Shown here piece after piece: positions 58,132-64,000 of a stretch of 64,000 bases of DNA. The first letter of the stretch is position 1; each line of letters opens with the position of its first letter. Under the pieces are notes generated by a model. That model worked only from the letters and a program-made list of their open reading frames with translations, had not been told where the DNA came from and searched no databases. Source of the stretch: Sphingomonas sp. CFBP 8760 (GTDB lineage: Bacteria; Pseudomonadota; Alphaproteobacteria; Sphingomonadales; Sphingomonadaceae); NCBI RefSeq assembly GCF_014841615.1, contig NZ_JACYUG010000008.1:1-64000 (forward strand), in the 5' to 3' direction. The position numbers and the translations under genes were made by a program.

Positions 58132-58161
58132 CGTATCGTCTCTATCGTCTAGGAGTTGCCC

Positions 58162-58347
58162 TTGTCCGAAGCCGCCATCTTCCGTGCCCGCGCCGAGCAG
58201 GAACTCGCCAACGCCGCCACTGCGACGCTGAGCAACGTTCGCGATCGCGCAGAACGCTCCGCCAAGGCTTGGGGTGAAATGGCCGACCGCGCCGAACGTA
58301 CCGTTGCTCTCCGCGAAAGTCGCGAAGCCGCCCGAGTCGTCGTCTAG
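58162..58347 (+). CDS. small conserved-type hypothetical protein
   Basis: This 61-residue helical protein reads LSEAAIFRARAEQELANAAT, then VRDRAERSAKAWGEMADRAE. It resembles a family of short sphingomonad proteins in which AEQELA, LxNVRDR and W..MA.RAER are conserved. The function is unknown. The start is a TTG at 58162 with AGGAG six bases upstream; no ATG is available, and a TTG at 58156 would sit directly on the ribosome site. It is preceded by the cold-shock terminator, so it must have its own promoter or read-through. Confidence 0.65.
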   Translation: MSEAAIFRARAEQELANAATATLSNVRDRAERSAKAWGEMADRAERTVALRESREAARVVV

Positions 58348-58530
58348 GCGAACAATCCACACGCCGAATACCCGCTGTCCGGCAATTCAGTTTGCCGGGC
58401 GGGCAGGCGCGTTGTGTCGGTTCAAAGTTTGTTATGACGTCATGCTAGATCGTTACGATCTTGCTACATCTCGCGTTCGGCTGGCGGAACGCGTATATTC
58501 TGTTCGCTACGAATGCGAATATTTCCCGAA

Positions 58531-58606
58531 TGGTGGAGCCGAGGGGGATCGAACCCCTGACCTCTGCAATGCCATTGCAGCGCTCTCCCAGCTGAGCTAC
58601 GGCCCC
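58531..58606 (-). tRNA. tRNA-Ala, anticodon GGC
   Basis: The minus strand folds into a 76-nt cloverleaf with encoded CCA. Acceptor GGGGCCG pairs with CGGCTCC (one G-U). The D arm contains AGCTCAGCTGGGAGAGC. The anticodon stem CTGCA/TGCAG holds the loop ATGGCAT, giving GGC. The T arm is GGGGTTCGATCCCC with discriminator A, as alanine tRNAs have. The G3-U70 pair, the alanine identity element, is present. Confidence 0.97.
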
Positions 58607-58650
58607 ATCCGTCTCGGGAAGGCGGCCCAACTAGCGGGCCTCCGAGTGCT

Positions 58651-58686
58651 TGGCAAGCGGCGTTTCCACCGCTTGCCAGCTTTTTT
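58651..58686 (+). terminator. strong intrinsic terminator, plus strand, without an assigned gene
   Basis: A perfect 10-bp stem TGGCAAGCGG/CCGCTTGCCA with an 8-nt loop is followed by GC and six T. On the minus strand no T run follows, so it acts on plus-strand transcription. The nearest plus-strand gene ends 300 bp upstream and the tRNA between them is on the minus strand. Confidence 0.75.
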
Positions 58687-58697
58687 ATTTCTTCAGA

Positions 58698-59021
58698 TCA
58701 ATGATCGTCGTCTTCGGTCGGCGCTTCCACGCCGAGATCGTCGTCACCGCCCAGATCGACCTCGTCGTCGGCCGAGGGTTCCTCGTCCTCGCCGGTGATC
58801 GCCTCGATATCCTCGTCATCGCCTTCCAGGTCCGCATCGGGCTTGGCCTGATCGGGCTTGGCCTGCTCGAAGGGCAGGGGCTGCTTGGATTTCAGGATCG
58901 GTTCGGGCTCCCACGCATACCCGCAATTGATGCAGGTGACGGGATCGTCCTTGGCGAGATCGTAGAAGCGCGTTGCGCATTTCGGACACGTACGCTTCGT
59001 GCCCCATTCCGGCTTAATCAT
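58698..59021 (-). CDS. TIGR02300 (FYDLN acid) family protein
   Basis: The 107-residue protein has a zinc-ribbon-like N-terminus, GTKRTCPKCATRFYDLAKDD followed by VTCINCGYAWEPEP (CxxC...CxxC), and a long acidic tail (EDEEPSADDEVDLGG and similar). This is the alphaproteobacterial FYDLN-acid family of unknown function. The MIKPEWGTKRTCP start is the family's standard start. It is divergent from aroA over 107 bp. Confidence 0.93.
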   Translation of the reverse strand: MIKPEWGTKRTCPKCATRFYDLAKDDPVTCINCGYAWEPEPILKSKQPLPFEQAKPDQAKPDADLEGDDEDIEAITGEDEEPSADDEVDLGGDDDLGVEAPTEDDDH

Positions 59022-59128
59022 GCCGTTCGTGCCTTTCGGAATTGGTAGACGCGGCCGAAGGTGGCCCCTCGTCCGTGACGTGGCCGCGCCTTGCCATAGC
59101 GGGGGGGCGGTGTCAAAGCGCGCCTCCC

Positions 59129-60472
59129 ATGTCCCATCCTCCTTCCCAACCGTATCGGGTCGACGCCCGTGGCCCGCTGACCGGCACGATCACGGTGCCT
59201 GGCGATAAATCGATCAGCCATCGCTCGCTGATGCTGTCCGCCCTGGCGATCGGCACCAGTCGGATCGACGGCCTGCTGGAAGGGGAGGACGTGCTGGCCA
59301 CGGCGGCGGCGATGCGCGCGATGGGCGCACGGATCGAACGGCAGGCGGGCGGCAGCTGGCAGGTTGACGGGGTAGGGGTGGGTGGCCTGCTGCAACCCGC
59401 CACCGCGCTCGACATGGGCAATTCGGGCACATCCACCCGTTTGCTGATGGGCCTCGTCGCCAGTCACCCGATCACCGCGACCTTCATCGGCGACGCGTCC
59501 CTTTCTGGGCGGCCGATGGGGCGGGTGATCGAACCGCTGGAACGGATGGGGGCTGTTATCACCGCGTCGCCGGGTGGCCGATTGCCGCTGATGGTACGCG
59601 GCCTCGTCCCGGCTGTTCCCATCGAGTATACGCTGCCGGTCGCGTCCGCGCAGGTGAAGTCCGCGATCCTGCTGGCGGGACTCAACACGCCGGGTATCAC
59701 CCGGGTGATCGAGCCGGTCGCAACGCGCGATCATTCGGAACGGATGCTGTCGGGCTTCGGGGCGGCACTGACGGTCGAACCGTCACCGGCCGGCCGGATC
59801 ATCAGCATCCATGGCGAGGCGGAACTGAAGCCGCAGACGATCACCGTGCCCGGTGACCCATCATCCGCTGCCTTCTGGCTGGTGGCGGCGTCGATCGTGC
59901 CGGGATCGGACATGATCGTGCGCAACGTCGGCCTCAATTCGACGCGGGTCGGACTGATCGCGGCGTTGCGGATGATGGGTGCCGACATCGTCGAACTGGA
60001 TGCCCGCACCGTCGGCGGCGAACCGGTGGCCGATCTTCGCGTCCGGCATGCGCCCCTGACCGCGATCGAGGTCCCACCCGATCTGGCGCCGAGCATGATC
60101 GACGAATATCCAGTGCTTTTCGTAGCGGCTGCGTTTGCATCGGGCCGGACGATCGCATGCGGCGCTCACGAACTGCGGGTCAAGGAATCGGATCGTATCG
60201 CGACGATGGCCGCAGCGCTGTCCGCGTGCGGTGTCGCGGTGACGGAACATGAAGACGGACTGTCGATCGACGGGTCCGGCGGCGACGCGATACCGGGCGG
60301 CGCGACGATCGCCTCCAGGCTGGATCATCGTATTGCGATGAGCATGGTCGTGGCCGGCCTGCACGCCGCCCGTCCCGTCACGATCGATGATGCGGCCCCG
60401 GTCGCGACCAGCTATCCACGGTTCTTCACATCGCTCGATCGATTGACCGGCATAACCGGAGCGGATGCGTGA
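59129..60472 (+). CDS. aroA: 3-phosphoshikimate 1-carboxyvinyltransferase (EPSP synthase)
   Basis: AroA (447 residues) joins shikimate-3-phosphate and phosphoenolpyruvate on the way to chorismate. Motifs: TVPGDKSISHRSLMLSALAI, DASLSGRPMGRVIEPL, SAQVKSAILLAGLNTPGI, ATRDHSERMLSGFGA and ELRVKESDRIATM. The overall pattern resembles class II enzymes such as Agrobacterium CP4. However, the loop LDMGNSGTSTRLLMG has Gly100 where CP4 has Ala, as in E. coli-type enzymes. The start at 59129 is preceded by a GGGGGGGCGG run rather than a clean ribosome site. It overlaps cmk through GTGA. Confidence 0.95.
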   Translation: MSHPPSQPYRVDARGPLTGTITVPGDKSISHRSLMLSALAIGTSRIDGLLEGEDVLATAAAMRAMGARIERQAGGSWQVDGVGVGGLLQPATALDMGNSGTSTRLLMGLVASHPITATFIGDASLSGRPMGRVIEPLERMGAVITASPGGRLPLMVRGLVPAVPIEYTLPVASAQVKSAILLAGLNTPGITRVIEPVATRDHSERMLSGFGAALTVEPSPAGRIISIHGEAELKPQTITVPGDPSSAAFWLVAASIVPGSDMIVRNVGLNSTRVGLIAALRMMGADIVELDARTVGGEPVADLRVRHAPLTAIEVPPDLAPSMIDEYPVLFVAAAFASGRTIACGAHELRVKESDRIATMAAALSACGVAVTEHEDGLSIDGSGGDAIPGGATIASRLDHRIAMSMVVAGLHAARPVTIDDAAPVATSYPRFFTSLDRLTGITGADA

Positions 60473-61107
60473 TCATTGCCGTCGATGGTCCCGCCGCAAG
60501 CGGGAAAGGAACGATCGCACGTGCGCTGGCGCGGCATTATGGTTTGCCGAACATGGACACGGGGCTGCTCTACCGCGCCGTGGCGGCGACCGTGCGGCAC
60601 ATGGCACTGGACCCGACGATCGAGGCCGATGCGGTGGCCGCGTGCGATTTCGACGAGGAATTGCTGGCCGATCCGACCCTGCGCGACGACGAGACCGGGC
60701 AAATGGCCTCGATCGTGTCGGCCCATCCATTGGTCCGGGCATCGCTGCTGCAACGGCAGAGGCGCTTCGCGGCGCAGCCGGGTGGTGCGGTGCTGGACGG
60801 TCGTGACATCGGCACGGTGATCGCGCCCGATGCCGATGCCAAGCTGTTCGTTCGCGCGACGCCCCAAATTCGCGCCCGACGCCGCCATGCCGAGCTTCAG
60901 GCAAACGGATCGGTGCTCAGCTTCGACAAGGTACTGGCCGACATCCGCGCGCGTGATCTGCGTGATTCCGGTCGCGCCTCGGCACCACTGGTGCAGGCGG
61001 TGGATGCGGCTACGCTCGATACGAGTTTCCTGTCGATCGAAGCGTCTATCCAACGAGCGATCGAGATCGTGACAGAACAAACTGGGCAAAAGTTCGTTAC
61101 CGGCTGA
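60469..61107 (+). CDS. cmk: cytidylate kinase
   Basis: Cmk (212 residues) phosphorylates CMP and dCMP. It begins IIAVDGPAASGKGTIARALA (P-loop GPAASGKG) and has MDTGLLYRAVA, AVLDGRDIGTVIAPDADAKL, FVRATPQIRARRRHAEL and DLRDSGRASAPL, all family motifs. The GTG start at 60469 overlaps the aroA stop. The aroA-cmk-rpsA order is common in Proteobacteria; here a PEP-CTERM gene stands before rpsA. Confidence 0.95.
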   Translation: MIIAVDGPAASGKGTIARALARHYGLPNMDTGLLYRAVAATVRHMALDPTIEADAVAACDFDEELLADPTLRDDETGQMASIVSAHPLVRASLLQRQRRFAAQPGGAVLDGRDIGTVIAPDADAKLFVRATPQIRARRRHAELQANGSVLSFDKVLADIRARDLRDSGRASAPLVQAVDAATLDTSFLSIEASIQRAIEIVTEQTGQKFVTG

Positions 61108-61199
61108 ACTTTAACCATAATTTGTATCGCTATGGGATTGTTGGTCCCGACCAGCTTGTTGATCGTGAACGCGAATATCGGGAATAGCCCCTCATCATC

Positions 61200-62051
61200 A
61201 TGAGGGTTCGATCCTTGAACAAGCTTATTTGCATTGCAATCGCCACTGGCACCTTGCTGTCAGCCGCACCGGCTAGCGCGACCGAATTCACGTTCGATCT
61301 GCGTAATGACGGCATCGGCACGCCAGCCGTCGCATGGGGCAACGCCTTTAAATATCAGGCGACGGTCGGTAACGAAACGCTCGACGTCATGGTCAGCGGC
61401 TGGTCGCGTCAGTTCGACAATACGATCAAGCAGGGCGCGGTCGCATCCTGGGACCCGAATGGTCTCGGCATCTTTCAGCAGGGTGAACCAGATCGCGGCG
61501 CGCTGCACCAGGTGGATAACGTCAATGGCTGGGAATTTCTGTCGTTCCAGTTCAGCAAGGCGGTAACGCTGACGTCCGGCGTGTTCAATTCCTACCAGCT
61601 GGCTGCAACGAACCCCGACGGTACCCTGCAGCTGAACTGGCGCGGCGATACGATCGGCCGCGGTTATATCGATAACGACGCCTTCATAGGGTGGGGCAAC
61701 AGCCCGGTCAGCTGGAACAGCAATCTGGGTCTGAACAGCTACAATCAGCAAACGGTGTTCGGTCAGCTTTCCGGCAGCATGAACACCAATTCCGATGGCA
61801 CCGCCTATCAGAAGCTGAACCTCGGTACCGCGTCCGGCAACACGTGGCTCATCGGCGCGTCGATCGACGGCCCCGACTGGCGGAACGATGCGTTCAAGCT
61901 GGCGGGCCTCACGGTCCGTACCGTCGGCGGGACGAGCGTCGTCTCCCCGGTGCCGGAGCCGGCGACGTGGGCGATGATGCTCGTCGGATTCGCGATGGTC
62001 GGCGCCGCCGCCCGCTATCGCCGTCGCAAGACGACCGCCGTCATCGCCTGA
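61200..62051 (+). CDS. PEPxxWA-CTERM sorting-domain protein
   Basis: This 283-residue exported protein has a signal peptide (NKLICIAIATGTLLSAAPAS), a Gly/Asn/Thr-rich beta domain of about 215 residues, and the sorting tail VPEPATWAMMLVGFAMVGAA followed by ARYRRRK. Such tails are cut by an exosortase/archaeosortase-like enzyme and the protein is delivered to the cell surface or exopolysaccharide. The exosortase is not in the window. The ATG at 61200 has a poor ribosome site. A hairpin terminator follows. It interrupts the usual cmk-rpsA neighbourhood. Confidence 0.85.
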   Translation: MRVRSLNKLICIAIATGTLLSAAPASATEFTFDLRNDGIGTPAVAWGNAFKYQATVGNETLDVMVSGWSRQFDNTIKQGAVASWDPNGLGIFQQGEPDRGALHQVDNVNGWEFLSFQFSKAVTLTSGVFNSYQLAATNPDGTLQLNWRGDTIGRGYIDNDAFIGWGNSPVSWNSNLGLNSYNQQTVFGQLSGSMNTNSDGTAYQKLNLGTASGNTWLIGASIDGPDWRNDAFKLAGLTVRTVGGTSVVSPVPEPATWAMMLVGFAMVGAAARYRRRKTTAVIA

Positions 62052-62100
62052 CAATACCAACAATAGCGATCGGCCGGTGATTGACGCCGGTCTTCTGACG

Positions 62101-62136
62101 AAGCCGGTGCGCCCGATTGCGGCGTGCCGGCTTTGT
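62101..62136 (+). terminator. hairpin terminator after the PEP-CTERM gene
   Basis: A 13-bp stem, AAGCCGGTGCGCC with GGCGTGCCGGCTT (two G-U pairs), and a 7-nt loop is followed by a short T-rich tail (TGTTG). The T tract is weak, so efficiency is uncertain. Confidence 0.65.
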
Positions 62137-62179
62137 TGCTATGATGAACCATCCGATGGGCAGGCGCCCGTGGAGGTCC

Positions 62180-62212
62180 GGCGCGGGAGGGTAATCCTCC
62201 ACGCGCCCTTTT
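62180..62212 (+). promoter_or_regulatory. stable hairpin with T run in the rpsA leader (possible terminator or attenuator)
   Basis: GGCGCG-GGAGG pairs with CCTCC-A-CGCGCC around GTAAT (11 pairs, one bulged A), followed by CTTTTC. It lies 136 bp before the rpsA ATG and after the terminator of the preceding gene. It could stop read-through or act as an attenuator of ribosomal protein S1. The ribosome site GAGGAA at 62331-62336 is about 12 bases from the ATG, unusually far. Confidence 0.5.
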
Positions 62213-62347
62213 CGCATACGCGTCTTGACTCTCCACCCGCCTTTCCGAAGGATGCCGCGACCGGCACGGGGTCGACGCGGCGTTTTGGCCAAGACCATCG
62301 GACCCAACCGATTGGCCGGAAACAACGACCGAGGAATACTGCTCTTT

Positions 62348-64000
62348 ATGGCTACCCAGGTTCAGCCCACCCGCGACGATTTCGCGGCGATGCTCGATGA
62401 CATGTTCGGCGGCGCCGACAGCTTCGAGGGGCGCGTGGTGCATGGCACCGTTACCGCAATCGAAAACGACATGGCCGTCATCGACGTCGGCCTGAAGTCC
62501 GAGGGTCGTGTACCCTTGCGCGAATTCGCGCCCGCCCCCGGCCAGAAGGCCGAGTTGAAGGTCGGTGACGAAGTCGAGGTCTATGTCGACCGCGTCGAGA
62601 ACATGCACGGCGAAGCGATGCTCAGCCGCGACCGTGCCCGTCGCGAAGCTGCATGGGACAAGCTCGAACTCGAATTCTCCAAGTCGGCCCGTGTCGAAGG
62701 CACGATCTTCGGTCGCGTCAAGGGCGGCTTCACCGTCGATCTGTCGGGCGCCGTCGCGTTCCTGCCGGGCTCGCAGGTCGATATCCGCCCGGTTCGCGAC
62801 GTCACGCCGCTGATGGACATTCCCCAGCCGTTCCAGATCCTGAAGATGGACCGCAAGCGCGGCAACATCGTCGTATCGCGCCGCGCCGTACTGGAAGAAA
62901 CCCGCGCCGAGCAGCGTTCGGGCCTGATCCAGAGCCTGGCCGAGGGCCAGATCATCGACGGCGTTGTCAAGAACATCACCGATTACGGCGCGTTCGTCGA
63001 CCTGGGTGGCATCGATGGCCTGCTGCACGTCACCGACCTGAGCTACAAGCGCGTCAACCACCCGTCCGAGATGATCAACATCGGCGATACGGTGAAGGTG
63101 CAGATCATCCGCATCAACAAGGACACGCAGCGTATCTCGCTGGGCATGAAGCAGCTCGAGTCCGATCCGTGGGATGGCGCCAGCGCCAAGTATCCGGTCG
63201 GCGCCAAGCTGTCGGGCCGGGTCACGAACATCACCGAATATGGTGCGTTCGTCGAACTGGAAGCCGGTATCGAAGGCCTTGTCCACGTTTCGGAAATGTC
63301 CTGGACCAAGAAGAACGTCCATCCGGGCAAGATCGTCTCGACCTCGCAGGAAGTCGATGTCGTCGTGCTGGAAGTCGATCAGGACAAGCGGCGCATCTCG
63401 CTGGGCCTGAAGCAGGCACAGGCCAACCCTTGGGAGGCATTCGCCGCCGCCCATCCGATCGGCTCGACCGTCGAGGGCGAAGTCAAGAACGCCACCGAGT
63501 TCGGCCTGTTCATCGGCCTGGACAACGACGTCGACGGCATGGTCCACATGTCGGATATCGCTTGGGGCGTGTCGGGTGAGGATGCCCTCAACCTGCACCG
63601 CAAGGGCGAGACCGTGCAGGCCATCGTTCTCGACATCGATGCCGAAAAGGAGCGTATCTCGCTCGGCATGAAGCAGCTCGAGCGCGGTGGCCCGTCGGCC
63701 GGTGGCGTTGCGGCCGCGGGTGATCGTCTGGGCAAGAGCCAGGTCGTCACCGTCACCGTCCTCGAAGTTCGCGATGCGGGCCTCGAAGTGCAGGCGGGCG
63801 ACGATGGCGCGGCAGGCTTCATCAAGCGTACCGATCTCGGCCGTGATCGCGATGAGCAGCGTCCGGAGCGTTTCCAGGTCGGGCAGAAGTTCGATGCGAT
63901 GGTGACGGGCTTCGACCGTTCCAAGAAGCCGACCTTCTCGGTCAAGGCGATGCAGATCGCCGAAGAGAAGCAGGCCGTGGCGCAGTATGGCTCGTCCGAC
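62348..64000 (+). CDS. rpsA: 30S ribosomal protein S1, 3' end beyond the window
   Basis: S1 recruits mRNA to the 30S subunit through repeated S1 (OB-fold) domains. The frame from ATG 62348 is open for 551 codons to the window edge. Repeats are visible: GTVTAIENDMAVIDVGLKSE, GRVKGGFTVDLSGAVAFLPG, KNITDYGAFVDLGGIDGLLH, TNITEYGAFVELEAGIEGLV, KNATEFGLFIGLDNDVDGMV and a final degenerate unit near VTVLEVRDAGLEV. Six domains and nearly the full family length (about 570) are present, so only some 20 residues are missing. The frame MATQVQPTRDDFAAML fits sphingomonad S1. Confidence 0.96.
   Translation, partial: MATQVQPTRDDFAAMLDDMFGGADSFEGRVVHGTVTAIENDMAVIDVGLKSEGRVPLREFAPAPGQKAELKVGDEVEVYVDRVENMHGEAMLSRDRARREAAWDKLELEFSKSARVEGTIFGRVKGGFTVDLSGAVAFLPGSQVDIRPVRDVTPLMDIPQPFQILKMDRKRGNIVVSRRAVLEETRAEQRSGLIQSLAEGQIIDGVVKNITDYGAFVDLGGIDGLLHVTDLSYKRVNHPSEMINIGDTVKVQIIRINKDTQRISLGMKQLESDPWDGASAKYPVGAKLSGRVTNITEYGAFVELEAGIEGLVHVSEMSWTKKNVHPGKIVSTSQEVDVVVLEVDQDKRRISLGLKQAQANPWEAFAAAHPIGSTVEGEVKNATEFGLFIGLDNDVDGMVHMSDIAWGVSGEDALNLHRKGETVQAIVLDIDAEKERISLGMKQLERGGPSAGGVAAAGDRLGKSQVVTVTVLEVRDAGLEVQAGDDGAAGFIKRTDLGRDRDEQRPERFQVGQKFDAMVTGFDRSKKPTFSVKAMQIAEEKQAVAQYGSSD

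Overview
The window looks like a chromosomal segment of a high-GC alphaproteobacterium of the Sphingomonadales (Sphingomonas or a close relative). The evidence is the gene order dusB-ntrB-ntrC-ntrY-ntrX-hfq-hflX, a fused IspDF, a PEPxxWA-type C-terminal sorting signal, an EPSP synthase resembling the Agrobacterium CP4 enzyme, a FYDLN-acid (TIGR02300) protein, HdaA in place of Hda, and a two-domain Hfq. This is judged from protein sequence read by eye; no database was searched.

Layout. Positions 1-4560 are an accessory, partly AT-rich patch. It holds a CsbD stress protein, the 3' end of a sensor kinase cut off by a complete 875-bp IS5-family element, the tail of another transposase, an OafA-type acyltransferase with a low-GC leader, and abutting remnants of IS481- and IS3-type elements. 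Positions 4560-15540 hold a two-gene ABC system (an ATPase plus a permease fused to an M1 metallopeptidase), a hot-dog thioesterase, a broken zinc alcohol dehydrogenase, a DUF429 protein, a secreted glycoside hydrolase with a discoidin-like tail, an RBBP9-type hydrolase and an unknown protein. From 15700 on the content is mainly housekeeping: DPP IV peptidase, asd, yitT, guaB, rsmB-like, a TPR protein, the envelope/ribosome operon lptD-surA-pdxA-rsmA, pepA-holC, ndk and a GNAT acetyltransferase, purM-purN, DUF2066-hdaA-ppk-ppx, an I78 inhibitor with rnd, aspS, a beta carbonic anhydrase, lipA-ratA, ispDF with cinA, then dusB-ntrBCYX-hfq-hflX, mazG, csp, tRNA-Ala(GGC), aroA-cmk, a PEP-CTERM protein and rpsA, which runs off the right edge.

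How it works together. Many genes are packed with 1- to 4-base stop/start overlaps (ATGA, GTGA, TTGA), so most runs on one strand are probably translationally coupled operons. lptD-surA pairs an outer-membrane LPS translocon with the chaperone that folds such barrels. hdaA-ppk-ppx couples control of replication initiation with polyphosphate turnover. ntrBC and ntrYX are two nitrogen/redox two-component pairs, followed by the RNA chaperone Hfq and the ribosome-associated GTPase HflX.

I found no CRISPR array, prophage, secretion system, defence island or clearly new multi-gene system. The most informative oddities are the tandem Hfq, a PurN fused to a YjbR-like domain, the permease-peptidase fusion, an AspRS with residues of the non-discriminating type, a deletion-derived alcohol dehydrogenase pseudogene, and an unexplained plus-strand terminator next to tRNA-Ala.
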